From an uncultured Prevotella sp. (lineage in GTDB: Bacteria; Bacteroidota; Bacteroidia; Bacteroidales; Bacteroidaceae), in the NCBI GenBank assembly GCA_900316565.1, contig ONDK01000003.1:17713-81712 (forward strand): 64,000 nucleotides of DNA, read 5' to 3'. The notes under the pieces are model-generated. The model was not told the origin of the DNA. It saw nothing but the letters and a program-made list of their open reading frames with translations, and made no database searches. Below are positions 44,498-53,648 of this stretch, one piece after another. The translations under genes and the position numbers were made by a program. Positions within the stretch are counted from its first letter, which is position 1; each line of letters starts with the position of its first letter.

Positions 44498-44505
44498 TAC
44501 CTTTG
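44498..44505 (+). promoter_or_regulatory. -7 box for the DUF4861 gene
   Basis: TACCTTTG, 70 nt before the ATG. The -33 is weak (CTTTA at 44475-44479). The region between the two divergent promoters is very AT-rich. Confidence 0.6.
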
Positions 44506-44574
44506 TACATAGATAGGGCATCAAATGTCTGAATTTTCATTAATGTAGAAAATACGATAACAAATAAACTAAGA

Positions 44575-45807
44575 ATGAACAAACGAAAACTAACAACGAT
44601 TCTACTGTCAACAGTTGCTGCCTTAGGCTTCGCTGCCGAGAAGCAGTTCACTGTTGTAGTAAAAAATCCATCTGCTGAAGCAAAGGAAGACGCGCCGGTG
44701 GTCGTCAGACTGACGAAGGATAATGCGTGGCAGAGTGCCATCGTAACGCTTGATGGTAAAGAGGTTCCATCACAACTTGATGACCTCGACCAGGACGGGT
44801 GGATGGATGAGCTTGCATTTACCACAAACATCGGTAAGAAGGAAACACAGCGGTTCTCCGTAACGCTGAAGGACGAGGAGTCGTCGACGGTCTACCCTAA
44901 CAGAACCTTCGCTGAGATAGTGCTCCGAAATCCTAAGGTTAAGGATAAGAACAAGCATAACTACTACGTTCAGGAGCTGAGTCTCAACAAAGAATGCTAC
45001 GACCCTTACCATCTACCGCATCATCATGGTGTAGCTTTTGAGAATGAGTTGATAGCAATGAGAATATATTTCGATGAAAGACAGACAATAGACCTCTACG
45101 GAAAGTACAACAAAGGACTGGAACTGAAAGAAACACAGTTCTATACGACAAAGGAGCAAAAGGCTAAAGGCTATGGCGATGATATCCTATGGGTCGGTAA
45201 TACGTTTGGTTTCGGAGCTCTTCGCAGCTTCAGCAACGGTAAGCCGGCAATGCTTTCAGATGTCAATAATCGTGACCAGCGCATCATTTCGTTTGGTCCG
45301 GCACGTACTATTGTCGAGGTGGTGGATCGCGGTTGGAAGCCACAAGGCAGTAATAAACGTGTAAATCTCACTATTAGGTATACGCTTTGGGCTGGGCACC
45401 GTGACATGGAGGTCGATGTCCACATTTCTCATCCAGCGAAGGGCGTGGGCTTCTCTACGGGTCTCATTAACATGAAAAACTCGCAGGAGTACACCGACCA
45501 TAAGGGACTCCGTGGTATGTGGGGCTCAGACTGGCCTACAGGCAAGGCTGACTCTGTGAACTGGAAGATAGAGACCATCGGAATGGGAATTTATATCCCA
45601 GACAGCATACGTTTAAAGGAACTGCCTGCTGATAAGGATAACTATGGATTCCAAATAGGAACAGAAGGTCAGGACATGCATTATATGCTTACCTACAGTT
45701 CTGATGATGAGTCCTACGGGTATCACAATGCCAAGGACTGGTTCAATTTCCTCAAGGAATGGCGTAGGGAACTCGACCGGCCAGTGACAGTGACCATCGC
45801 GGAATAA
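44575..45807 (+). CDS. Exported DUF4861 family protein, probable glycan-utilisation enzyme
   Basis: 410 aa. MNKRKLTTILLSTVAALGFAAEK is a signal peptide. The mature protein is beta-rich: LDGKEVPSQLDDLDQDGWMDELAF (about 61-84, with an EF-hand-like DQDGWMDE run), YDPYHLPHHHGVAFENELIAMRIYFD (about 142-167, a His-rich patch), GNTFGFGALRSF, and YGYHNAKDWFNFLKEWRREL near the C-terminus. DUF4861 proteins occur in Bacteroidales polysaccharide loci, often for pectin or rhamnogalacturonan, but the activity is not known to me. The His cluster and the DxDGxxDE loop suggest metal binding. No SusC/SusD genes are adjacent; the uronate genes lie 14 kb away. Confidence 0.72.
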   Translation: MNKRKLTTILLSTVAALGFAAEKQFTVVVKNPSAEAKEDAPVVVRLTKDNAWQSAIVTLDGKEVPSQLDDLDQDGWMDELAFTTNIGKKETQRFSVTLKDEESSTVYPNRTFAEIVLRNPKVKDKNKHNYYVQELSLNKECYDPYHLPHHHGVAFENELIAMRIYFDERQTIDLYGKYNKGLELKETQFYTTKEQKAKGYGDDILWVGNTFGFGALRSFSNGKPAMLSDVNNRDQRIISFGPARTIVEVVDRGWKPQGSNKRVNLTIRYTLWAGHRDMEVDVHISHPAKGVGFSTGLINMKNSQEYTDHKGLRGMWGSDWPTGKADSVNWKIETIGMGIYIPDSIRLKELPADKDNYGFQIGTEGQDMHYMLTYSSDDESYGYHNAKDWFNFLKEWRRELDRPVTVTIAE

Positions 45808-45887
45808 GAGCCCTTTAACGAAAGATAAGTTTATTTTTGCATAGCAGGAATAGGGCCGAAATAATTTGAAGAAACAAAAGGTACGAT

Positions 45888-46691
45888 ATGATATTCTATT
45901 TTTCTGGCACAGGAAATACAAAATGGGCTGTACGGGAGCTGGAAAAAGCCACTGGAGAGGAGAGCGTCTATATCCCTGACGTCCTTTCATCCGACTGTCG
46001 CTTTGAGCTTCAAGCCGACGAGATGATAGGCTTTGCATTCCCGATACACGGATGGCGTCCGCCATTGCTCGTCCTTAAATTCATTGAAAAACTGAAGATG
46101 GATTTCAGTGGACATTACTGTTATGCTCTCGTCACTGCCGGCGACAGTATTGGTCTCGCTATGGACTACTTCTCACGGAGTCTCTTCAGCAAAGGCATGC
46201 ATCTCGATGCGTGTTTCTCGCTCATAATGCCGGAGAGCTATGTGGGACTCCCATTTATGGATGTGGATACTGTGCAGCGTGAGAAACAGAAGAAACAGAA
46301 GGCCTCCAGCGACCTACAACGTTTTATTGATGTCCTTCTCAAGAAACAGAAAGGCTTTAGTGAACTTATCCTTGGTCCTCTGCCGTGGTTCTTCTCTGGC
46401 CCTGTAGGCGGTTTTTTCGTCAGACACCTCATCACCGATAAGCCTTTCCGCGTTGACATGGAGAAGTGCATAAGTTGTGGAAAGTGCGAGAAGGTATGTC
46501 CTGTTGACGATATACACCTTTCGCATGTCAACGATGGAGGTCCGTTGGTACCCGTTTGGCAGCATAATGGCAATTGTCTTACCTGTTTCTCCTGCTACCA
46601 TCATTGTCCTGTGAAAGCTATCGAGTATGGGCACAGAACGAAGCATAAGGGGCAATACTTCTTTAACAGGAATACTAATATGAAAGGCTGA
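45888..46691 (+). CDS. EFR1-family flavodoxin-ferredoxin fusion protein
   Basis: 267 aa, cytoplasmic. MIFYFSGTGNTKWAVREL is a flavodoxin FMN-phosphate loop (SGTGNT), IGFAFPIHGWRPPLLVLKFIEKL the second flavodoxin block, and the C-terminal 60 residues carry two [4Fe-4S] motifs, CISCGKCEKVCP and CLTCFSCYHHCP. This order defines EFR1 proteins, which are thought to move electrons between flavin and iron-sulfur partners in anaerobes. The partner is unknown; nifJ and the radical SAM enzymes of the window are possible users (inference). A TATTTTTG (45832-45839) may be its -7 box. Confidence 0.88.
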   Translation: MIFYFSGTGNTKWAVRELEKATGEESVYIPDVLSSDCRFELQADEMIGFAFPIHGWRPPLLVLKFIEKLKMDFSGHYCYALVTAGDSIGLAMDYFSRSLFSKGMHLDACFSLIMPESYVGLPFMDVDTVQREKQKKQKASSDLQRFIDVLLKKQKGFSELILGPLPWFFSGPVGGFFVRHLITDKPFRVDMEKCISCGKCEKVCPVDDIHLSHVNDGGPLVPVWQHNGNCLTCFSCYHHCPVKAIEYGHRTKHKGQYFFNRNTNMKG

Positions 46692-46794
46692 CGACATTGA
46701 ACTCATTTGATAGGAATGCTAAGAAGAATGACTGACGGTTTTGAAGTTCATTAACCATTGGTCAGGCAGGTAAAGGTTAATTAATATAAATGAT

Positions 46795-48486
46795 ATGAAG
46801 AAGATTTTATTGTCTCTCTGCTTTGCGATTGTTTCGCTCGGTGTGTTTGCTGTAAAAGCGATCACTGCGCCTATAACAATAATACAAAGCGACGGAACAC
46901 CGATCACCGTTCTCCTTCATGGTGATGAAGATTTTAGTTGGTATACAGATGTTAAGGGCAACATTCTGGAGCGACATGGTAATGACTTCACTAAGATTGA
47001 CATGAGCAAGGAAGAATTCTTTGCCAAGGCTCAGCGCGCACACAGCAAGAATATAGTTAGGAGGATACCCATCGGCACCAGAACACCGGCTTACTTCCCG
47101 CATGTAGGCTCACCAAAGGCCCTTGTTATCCTTGTACAGTTTCCTGACACCTCTGCAACTGACTCCACATCTCATTTCTCGGCTGCGGATCCTAAGAAGA
47201 CATTCAACGACTATCTTAACGCCAGGGGAAAGCTGACTGACTATGGCTTGAGGGAAGGCCGTAACTTTGGCAGTGTCTACCAGTATTTCAATGACATGAG
47301 TGGTGGAATGTTCAAACCGCAGTTTGATGTTGTTGGACCTTATACCATGATCAGGCCGGAGTCCTATTATGGTCAGAACAGTAGCTCGCATCGTGACATA
47401 AATATCCGAGAGCTTGTTATCGACGCATGTACGGCTGCGGATGCAGATGTAGATTTCAGCAAGTATGATAATAATGGTGATGGTACTGCAGACCTCGTCT
47501 ACATCATCTATGCCGGTTACTCCGAGAGCAACGGCGCTCCTGAAGACGCTATCTGGCCTCAGGCTTTTTCTGTTAATGTCGGCAACTTCGACGGAGTGAA
47601 GATTGGCTTTTCCGGCGTCAATAATGAGTTGAATTTCTATCCAGGTTGCGTTTTATCCCCTCCGTATAAGCGTATCAATGGTATAGGCCTTTTCTGTCAT
47701 GAGTTCTCACATACACTTGGCCTGCCGGACCTTTATTCGGGGTTGGCAGTTGACAACCAAGAAATGGAATATTGGGATTTGATGGACGGTGGTGAGTATA
47801 CAGACAACGGATACACTCCTACACCATACACGCCTTGGGAGAAGGAAGTGATGGGCTGGACAACCATCAAACCACTTGCCGACGACTCTGTAAAGGTAAC
47901 ACTTGCTCCAGACAGTGCTCTAAAGATTAATAGTACAACATCACAATACGTTATCCTGCATAATATTCAGAACAAAGGATGGGCCAGAAAATTGCTCGGC
48001 CACGGCATGCTCGTCTACAGAATTGATTACGGCACCCGTACGTCTGTCAACATGGGCGATATGCCTAACAAAACATCCGGAAAACCAGGAGTAACGATAA
48101 TCCCGGCCGACTCACTTCTTATAAGTTCGTATAATGTTGATAGAAATATGTATACCAACCAACAATACTTTGAAAGTCAGGCGGGAGACCCATTCCCGGG
48201 CTCACAGAATGTAGACAGTCTGCTTCAGTTCACCCTTAACGATGGCGTCGTCATCAACAAGCCTTTATTCAAGATTACTGAGGAAGCATCAGGCGATATC
48301 TCTTTCTATTATCTTAAGAGGCCTTCAACTGGCACTTCGACTGGCGTTAACGCCATAAATGTTGTTCCGGATTATGCCGATAGCCGTATATTCACTATCG
48401 ATGGACGCTTCGTTGGTACTGATATGAGCGTTCTGCCGAAAGGTGTTTACATTATAAATCATAAAAAAATTGTTGTCGGTATCTGA
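46795..48486 (+). CDS. Secreted M6 family metalloprotease with short T9SS-like tail
   Basis: 563 aa. MKKILLSLCFAIVSLGVFA is the signal peptide. An N-terminal pro-like region (PITIIQSDGTPITVLLHGDEDFSWYTDVKG) is followed by the M6 domain: ALVILVQFPDTSA, then FCHEFSHTLGLPDLY (about 300-314), the H-E-x-x-H-x-x-G-x-x-D zinc site, and MDGGEYTDNGYTPTPYTPWEKEVMGW. The C-terminus SRIFTIDGRFVGTDMSVLPKGVYIINHKKIVVGI resembles the end of a type IX secretion sorting domain, so export to the cell surface is likely. The last codons overlap a minus-strand terminator. Confidence 0.87.
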   Translation: MKKILLSLCFAIVSLGVFAVKAITAPITIIQSDGTPITVLLHGDEDFSWYTDVKGNILERHGNDFTKIDMSKEEFFAKAQRAHSKNIVRRIPIGTRTPAYFPHVGSPKALVILVQFPDTSATDSTSHFSAADPKKTFNDYLNARGKLTDYGLREGRNFGSVYQYFNDMSGGMFKPQFDVVGPYTMIRPESYYGQNSSSHRDINIRELVIDACTAADADVDFSKYDNNGDGTADLVYIIYAGYSESNGAPEDAIWPQAFSVNVGNFDGVKIGFSGVNNELNFYPGCVLSPPYKRINGIGLFCHEFSHTLGLPDLYSGLAVDNQEMEYWDLMDGGEYTDNGYTPTPYTPWEKEVMGWTTIKPLADDSVKVTLAPDSALKINSTTSQYVILHNIQNKGWARKLLGHGMLVYRIDYGTRTSVNMGDMPNKTSGKPGVTIIPADSLLISSYNVDRNMYTNQQYFESQAGDPFPGSQNVDSLLQFTLNDGVVINKPLFKITEEASGDISFYYLKRPSTGTSTGVNAINVVPDYADSRIFTIDGRFVGTDMSVLPKGVYIINHKKIVVGI

Positions 48487-48497
48487 CCGGCAACAAT
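48464..48497 (-). terminator. Terminator for the radical SAM gene, embedded in the 3' end of the M6 gene
   Basis: ATTGTTGTCGG (48469-48479) and CCGGCAACAAT (48487-48497) form a stem with one G-T/mismatch; on the minus strand it is followed by seven T. Confidence 0.8.
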
Positions 48498-48532
48498 TCT
48501 ATGGTAATAAGTCCTTCATCGACTTTGACATG

Positions 48533-48577
48533 ATGTCCGGCAAATGTTTTAATCATTTGACGGACATTTTGTTTTTA
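48533..48577 (+). terminator. Terminator for the M6 protease gene
   Basis: ATGTCCGGCAAATG (48533-48546) pairs with CATTTGACGGACAT (48554-48567, one mismatch), followed by TTTGTTTTT. It overlaps the end of the convergent radical SAM gene. Confidence 0.85.
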
Positions 48578-49381
48578 GTACGATGCTGTACAAGGGATGC
48601 CAAGTGCTATCACACGGTCGCGAATACTGTCAAGTTCCTCATGTGTGGCTTTCTGAAGGTCGTGATCAGGGGTCTCACGGTCTATAGTGTAGACCATAAC
48701 CTCTTCAGGAGCAATCTCTTTGACGGCGTCAAGCCATGGTTTGACATATCTCTCGTCGGTATTTGAGACATTTATGGTTGTGTCCAGACCTTCAGCTGTC
48801 CTATAGCTGAAGGTGCCATGCATGAACATAGTCTGAATGATGGCATGGCCTTTGAATGACAGGATGCCCTCTATAATTTTCCTGACATCATAAGTAGGGT
48901 AGGTGGGTCGGTCCACATTATTTATATATAGAGGGTCAACGGTGTCGAGCTTCAATATGTTGTTGTCGACCTTCATCAACGCGTCGTGGACCTTTGGTCG
49001 GTCGATGAATGTGGAGTTGCTCAGAACAGAGACCTTTGCCTTCGGACAGTACCTGTCGCGCAGAGTGATGGTGTCGTCGATGATACCAGCAAAATCTGGA
49101 TGTCCTGTCGGTTCACCGTTACCGGCAAAAGTGAGGACGTCAGGGTGTACGCCTTCGGCATGCATCTCCTTGAGTTTCTCTTCCAGTCCTTTTGCCACTT
49201 CCTCACGTGTGGGACGACGCTTCTTTGGGCGGAAATCCTCATTGAATCCACATTCACAATAGATGCAGTTGAAGGTGCATATCTTTCCGTCGGAAGGCAT
49301 GAGGTTTATTCCTAAGGATATGCCCAGACGACGGCTGTGGATAGGACCGAATATTGGCGATGGATAAATTACCGTGCTCAT
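48575..49381 (-). CDS. Radical SAM protein of unknown specificity
   Basis: 268 aa from the ATG at 49381 (MSTVIYPSPIFGPIHSRRLG); the frame extends upstream only through a TTG. The CTFNCIYCE motif (about residue 33) is the radical SAM C-x-3-C-x-2-C cluster. LTFAGNGEPTGHPDF (about 82) is the GGE-like motif, and VLSNSTFIDRPKVHDAL and NNILKLDTVDP follow, as in COG0731/MoaA-like cores. The IFGPIHSRRLGISLGIN start is shared with short radical SAM proteins found in anaerobes whose product is unknown to me. No C-terminal SPASM Cys pattern is seen. Its -7 box TACCTTTG is at 49451-49444. Confidence 0.85.
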   Translation of the reverse strand: MSTVIYPSPIFGPIHSRRLGISLGINLMPSDGKICTFNCIYCECGFNEDFRPKKRRPTREEVAKGLEEKLKEMHAEGVHPDVLTFAGNGEPTGHPDFAGIIDDTITLRDRYCPKAKVSVLSNSTFIDRPKVHDALMKVDNNILKLDTVDPLYINNVDRPTYPTYDVRKIIEGILSFKGHAIIQTMFMHGTFSYRTAEGLDTTINVSNTDERYVKPWLDAVKEIAPEEVMVYTIDRETPDHDLQKATHEELDSIRDRVIALGIPCTASY

Positions 49382-49443
49382 TGTTTTTCCTTTCCATGAC
49401 TCCCGCAAATGGGAGAATATTTTAAAAATAAATTATGTTTTTG

Positions 49444-49451
49444 CAAAGGTA
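49444..49451 (-). promoter_or_regulatory. -7 box of the radical SAM gene
   Basis: TACCTTTG on the minus strand, giving a leader of about 55 nt. No good -33 box at the usual distance. Confidence 0.6.
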
Positions 49452-49522
49452 CTAAAAGAAATCAGACCTAAGTTATCATGAAGCTTGATTTTTGTTTAAA
49501 CTGTAAATAAACGATAATTTAT

Positions 49523-49553
49523 TTTGTCTTTCTTTTGAAATAAAGTACCTTTG
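49523..49553 (+). promoter_or_regulatory. Promoter of the ftsX-folK operon
   Basis: TTTG (49523-49526), 19-nt spacer and TACCTTTG (49546-49553). The -33 is embedded in TTTATTTTG, as in the typA and murF promoters. Confidence 0.82.
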
Positions 49554-49583
49554 CACCAAATTTGGCTAATTATACCTGAATAA

Positions 49584-50465
49584 ATGGAGAAAAAAAGAAA
49601 TAAGTCGAGTGAGCGCCGGCACGGACTGCAGGTCGCTACCCTTTGTATCAGTACTGCTATGGTGCTGATTTTACTTGGGATGGTAGTGCTTACGGTTTTT
49701 ACAGGCATGAACCTGTCGTCATACGTTAAGGAAAATCTCACTGTTACCATGGTTCTTAGCCCCGATATGTCGGATCAGGAAGCGCAAAGGCTTAGTCAGC
49801 TGGTAGCCCAACAACCTTATATCGAGAAGACCAACTTCGTAAGCAAGGAGCAGGCACTTAAGGAAGGCACCAAGGAGCTTGGCGCTGATCCGTCGGAGTT
49901 TGCCGGTGAGAACCCGTTCACTGCTGAGATAGAGCTTCAGCTGAAGGCTAATTATGCCAATAATGATTCCATAAAGAATATTTCTGCGCAGTTGAAAACA
50001 TACAACGGCGTTACTGATATCGACTATAAACAGGATTTAATAGACACTGTCAACAACACCCTGGGTAAGATTGGACTTGTACTAATCATCCTTGCGGCAC
50101 TGTTGACCATCGTCTCGTTCTCACTTATCAACAATTCTGTAAGACTGAGCGTCTATGCGCGCCGCTTCTCTATCCACACTATGAAACTGGTGGGCGCCTC
50201 ATGGGGCTTCATCCGCCGTCCGTTCCTAAGAAGCTCTATCCTTTTGGGATTGCTCTCAGCATTTATCGCGCTTGTGGTGCTTGGCGTCGGGATGTATGCC
50301 CTTTGGAAGTATGAGCCGGATATCACCACAGTGCTCAACTGGGAGGTGATGCTTGTCACGGCATGTATAGTTGTCGTGTTCGGTGTAGCGATAACGATGC
50401 TTTGCACTCTTCTGAGTGTTAACAAGTTCTTGAAGATGAAAGCTGGCGACTTGTATAAGATTTAA
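49584..50465 (+). CDS. ftsX: Cell-division permease-like protein FtsX
   Basis: 293 aa. Four membrane helices in the FtsX order: helix 1 (VATLCISTAMVLILLGMVVLTVF, about 15-37), a periplasmic domain (about 45-165), then helices 2-4 in the FtsX/MacB-type C-terminal domain (LGKIGLVLIILAALLTIVSFSLINN onward). Partner of the FtsE ATPase; together they activate peptidoglycan hydrolases at the septum. ftsE is not in this operon, as is usual in Bacteroidetes. First gene of a six-gene run. Confidence 0.92.
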   Translation: MEKKRNKSSERRHGLQVATLCISTAMVLILLGMVVLTVFTGMNLSSYVKENLTVTMVLSPDMSDQEAQRLSQLVAQQPYIEKTNFVSKEQALKEGTKELGADPSEFAGENPFTAEIELQLKANYANNDSIKNISAQLKTYNGVTDIDYKQDLIDTVNNTLGKIGLVLIILAALLTIVSFSLINNSVRLSVYARRFSIHTMKLVGASWGFIRRPFLRSSILLGLLSAFIALVVLGVGMYALWKYEPDITTVLNWEVMLVTACIVVVFGVAITMLCTLLSVNKFLKMKAGDLYKI

Positions 50466-50538
50466 TGTCTTACCGTTACAGATTTGAATGAACGATTTTT
50501 TACCCGAAAAATAAAATATAATTCCACAATAAAGACTT

Positions 50539-50811
50539 ATGGATAAAAAGAATCTTGAAAAGAAGGAGACGGCCGTCGAGTCCGTTGATAAAAAGAAACT
50601 CGCATTCGGCAAGTTGAACTTCATTCTTATCGCAATTGGAGTGGTTGTAGTCCTTATTGGCTTTTTCCTTATGGCCGGGGGGCAGTCAACTCCTGAGAAG
50701 TTTGACGCCTCAATCTTCAGTACCGTCCACATTAAGGTAGCTCCGGTGGTAACACTCATCGGCTTCCTTTCTATAATCGTTGCAATAATCATTAAGCCCA
50801 AGGATAAGTAA
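50539..50811 (+). CDS. DUF3098 small membrane protein
   Basis: 90 aa with two membrane helices (LNFILIAIGVVVVLIGFFLMAGG, about 26-48, and VVTLIGFLSIIVAIII, about 69-84) and a conserved loop FDASIFSTVHIKVAPV. This is the DUF3098 pattern, regularly found between ftsX and uppP in Bacteroidetes. Function unknown. The stop touches the uppP start without a gap (50811/50812), so they are translated together. Confidence 0.88.
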   Translation: MDKKNLEKKETAVESVDKKKLAFGKLNFILIAIGVVVVLIGFFLMAGGQSTPEKFDASIFSTVHIKVAPVVTLIGFLSIIVAIIIKPKDK

Positions 50812-51669
50812 ATGACGCTCATTCAGACTATTATTATTGCTATCGTGGAGGGCTTGACAGAGTTCCTCCCTGTCTCGTCAACTGGTCACATGATTATTGT
50901 ACAGAACCTGTTGGGCGTTCCTCAGGGTGATCCTTTTGTTCATGCTTTCACGTTTATCATTCAATTTGGTGCTATACTGTCCGTTGTGGTCCTGTATTGG
51001 AAACACTTCTTCCGTCTTGACCATACTCCTGCACCAGTAGGCAGTACGTCATGGCAGAAGTTCAAGCATAAATGGTATTTCTATTGGCTTTTGTTTGTAG
51101 GAGTGTTGCCAGCTGTTGTCATTGGACTTTTGGCTAAGAAGAGCGGACTGCTCGACTGGTTGCTTGACAGTGTGGAGGTAGTGGCTGTCAGCCTTGTTGT
51201 ATGGGGTGTCTTTATGTTGTTTTGCGACCGTATATTCAATAAGGGAAAGGATGAGAACAAGCTTACTGAAAGCCGCGCTTTTAAGATAGGTCTGTTTCAG
51301 TGTCTTTCCGTCATTCCAGGAACAAGCCGTTCCATGGCCACCATTGTCGGTGGTATGCAACAGAAACTTACACGAAAGAATGCCGCTGAGTTTTCTTTCT
51401 TCCTCGCCGTTCCTACTATGGCCGGTGCAACATTGCTCGATCTCATCGACATGTTCAAGGAAGATACCACATGGGCAACAGAACATAACATCATGCTTCT
51501 TATCGTTGGCTGCGTGATAGCCTTCATCGTGGCTATATTCGCAATGAAGTGGTTCGTCGGCTTCCTTACGAAATATGGCTTCAAGCTTTTCGGTTGGTAC
51601 CGCATCATTGTTGGTGGTATCATCCTCGTGTTGCTTTTCACCGGTCACTCACTTGTAATGGTCGACTAA
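50812..51669 (+). CDS. uppP: Undecaprenyl-diphosphatase (bacitracin resistance protein)
   Basis: 285 aa, about eight membrane helices. EGLTEFLPVSSTGHMII (about residues 14-30) and PGTSRSMATIVGG (about 168-180) are the two conserved active-site regions with the Glu, Ser, Arg and His residues used for phosphate removal. It recycles the lipid carrier for cell-wall and surface-glycan synthesis, with the active site facing the periplasm. Directly abuts DUF3098 upstream and truB downstream. Confidence 0.95.
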   Translation: MTLIQTIIIAIVEGLTEFLPVSSTGHMIIVQNLLGVPQGDPFVHAFTFIIQFGAILSVVVLYWKHFFRLDHTPAPVGSTSWQKFKHKWYFYWLLFVGVLPAVVIGLLAKKSGLLDWLLDSVEVVAVSLVVWGVFMLFCDRIFNKGKDENKLTESRAFKIGLFQCLSVIPGTSRSMATIVGGMQQKLTRKNAAEFSFFLAVPTMAGATLLDLIDMFKEDTTWATEHNIMLLIVGCVIAFIVAIFAMKWFVGFLTKYGFKLFGWYRIIVGGIILVLLFTGHSLVMVD

Positions 51670-52368
51670 ATGAACTTCAAGGAAGGGGTACTGATACCCA
51701 TCGACAAGCCGTATGGCGTTACAAGCTTCAAGGCGTTGGCACATATCCGCTATCTCTGTACTCAGGCTAACGGTTCAAAGGTAAAGATGGGCCATGCCGG
51801 AACTTTGGACCCTCTTGCCACAGGTGTGCTGATACTTGTTACGGGCCGTATGACAAAGCAGATAGAAACTCTGCAAACTCATACAAAAGAGTATACAGCT
51901 ACGCTACAGCTTGGTGCCACTACTGACAGCTATGACAGGGAACATGAGGTGAACGCTATTTATCCAACGGAGCAGATAACGGAGGAACGGCTGAGGGAGA
52001 CACTGACGCAATTTGTTGGCGACATCGACCAGGTACCGCCGACATACAGTGCCGTGAAGGTGAACGGTGAGCGTGCGTTCAACTATCGCCGAAACGGTGA
52101 GGACGTAAAGTTGAAACCGAAGCATATACACGTAGACGAGATAGAGCTGACAAGCTTTGACATGGAAAAGATGCAGGCCTCCATACGTGTTGTTTGCGGC
52201 AAGGGTACCTATATCAGGGCCTTGGCCCGTGATATAGGGCGTGCCTTGGATAGTGGTGCTTACCTTACAGCACTCAGAAGGACACGTGTCGGCGACATTA
52301 GCGTTAAGGACTGCATAAGTTATGACAACTTCCAAGAGTGGCTTGATCAGCAGGACATAGAACATTAA
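51670..52368 (+). CDS. truB: tRNA pseudouridine-55 synthase
   Basis: 232 aa. [18 protein letters not shown] is the TruB start; [17 protein letters not shown] (about residues 38-54) contains the catalytic Asp of GTLDPxAx[20 protein letters not shown] (about 118-136) and [17 protein letters not shown] (about 175-191) complete the family set. It makes the universal pseudouridine 55 of the T-loop. The PUA domain of the E. coli type is absent, as is common in this phylum. It abuts uppP without a gap. Confidence 0.95.
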   Translation: MNFKEGVLIPIDKPYGVTSFKALAHIRYLCTQANGSKVKMGHAGTLDPLATGVLILVTGRMTKQIETLQTHTKEYTATLQLGATTDSYDREHEVNAIYPTEQITEERLRETLTQFVGDIDQVPPTYSAVKVNGERAFNYRRNGEDVKLKPKHIHVDEIELTSFDMEKMQASIRVVCGKGTYIRALARDIGRALDSGAYLTALRRTRVGDISVKDCISYDNFQEWLDQQDIEH

Positions 52369-52418
52369 AGGTAAGATCAATAAACCTCAACAGTGAATCA
52401 TTAATAGAAACATTATAT

Positions 52419-53648
52419 ATGAAACTATCACAATTTAATTTTAATATGCCCGAAGATGCGGTTGCTCTCTATCCGCATGTTTCTGAACGGACTATAACAC
52501 GTAGTGATGGTACTAAGCAGACGTTTACCGTTACACGTCGTGAGGATGCAAGGATGATGGTGCTGCACAGACAGTCTCAGACCATCGATCTGTATAACAA
52601 GGATGTCAAGGGTGAACCTAAGGAGGATGACTACATAAAATTCAAGGACCTTGTAAACTACTTCGACGAGGGTGATGTTATGGTGTTCAATGACACTAAG
52701 GTCTTCCCGGCACGCCTCTACGGCACCAAGGAGAAGACCGACGCCAAGATAGAAGTGTTCCTGCTCCGTGAACTCAATGAGGAGATGCGGCTCTGGGATG
52801 TTCTCGTTGAACCGGCCCGTAAGATACGCATAGGCAACAAGCTTTTCTTCGATGATACGGGGACGATGGTGGCAGAGGTTATCGACAATACCACAAGCCG
52901 AGGACGTACTCTCCGTTTCCTTTACGACTGCCCTCATGACGAGTTTAAGCGTGAGCTTTATGCTCTTGGACAGGCCCCACTGCCACATTATATTATTGAC
53001 CACGCCCACGCGGAGACCGTTCCCGCTCCTACAGCCAACGATCCTAAGGCCGTGAAGACGGTAATGGTGCCTGACCGTCCTTACCGTGAGGAGGACATGG
53101 ATGATTTCCAAACCGTCTTCGCCAAGAATGAAGGTGCCGTGACAGCCCCGGCAACCGGTCTTCACTTCTCACGTGAGATGATGAAGATGTTGGAGATAAA
53201 AGGCATCACCCCGGCCTATATAACACTCCACTGCGGATTGGGAAACTTCAATCAGATAGAGGTTGAGGACCTGACAAAGCATAAAATGGAGTCGGAGAAG
53301 ATGATTGTCAACAAGGAAGCTTGCGACATTGTTAACAAGGCCAAACTGGAAGGACGCCACATCTGTGTAGTGGGAACCAGCGTTGCTAAGGCCACGGAGA
53401 CCGCCGTCGGCACCGACAAGTTGCTTAAGGAATATGAGGGATGGACCAATAAATTCATCTTCCCACCTTATGAGTTTGCCTTGGCTGACTCTATGATGTC
53501 GAACTTCTATCATCCGGAGTCGACACTTATGATGTCAACTTGTGCGTTCGGTGGTTATGATTTGGTGATGAAAGCCTACGAATTAGCCGTGAAGAACGGA
53601 TATAAGTTCGGATGCTTCGGTGACGGAATGCTTATCCTCAATGACTAA
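52419..53648 (+). CDS. queA: S-adenosylmethionine:tRNA ribosyltransferase-isomerase
   Basis: 409 aa; longer than E. coli QueA (356) because of an insertion after residue 18 ([20 protein letters not shown] region). Key blocks: [33 protein letters not shown] (about 70-102), [22 protein letters not shown] (reading [21 protein letters not shown] here, about 229-249), [13 protein letters not shown] and a final [15 protein letters not shown]. It adds the epoxycyclopentane ring from SAM to preQ1-tRNA to give epoxyqueuosine, the substrate of queG encoded at 11004. Follows truB by 50 nt; its end overlaps folK by 8 nt. Confidence 0.95.
   Translation: MKLSQFNFNMPEDAVALYPHVSERTITRSDGTKQTFTVTRREDARMMVLHRQSQTIDLYNKDVKGEPKEDDYIKFKDLVNYFDEGDVMVFNDTKVFPARLYGTKEKTDAKIEVFLLRELNEEMRLWDVLVEPARKIRIGNKLFFDDTGTMVAEVIDNTTSRGRTLRFLYDCPHDEFKRELYALGQAPLPHYIIDHAHAETVPAPTANDPKAVKTVMVPDRPYREEDMDDFQTVFAKNEGAVTAPATGLHFSREMMKMLEIKGITPAYITLHCGLGNFNQIEVEDLTKHKMESEKMIVNKEACDIVNKAKLEGRHICVVGTSVAKATETAVGTDKLLKEYEGWTNKFIFPPYEFALADSMMSNFYHPESTLMMSTCAFGGYDLVMKAYELAVKNGYKFGCFGDGMLILND

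Noticed and set aside
52428-53165. 245-codon frame antisense to queA
   Set aside because: Shadow frame of queA with no independent evidence.
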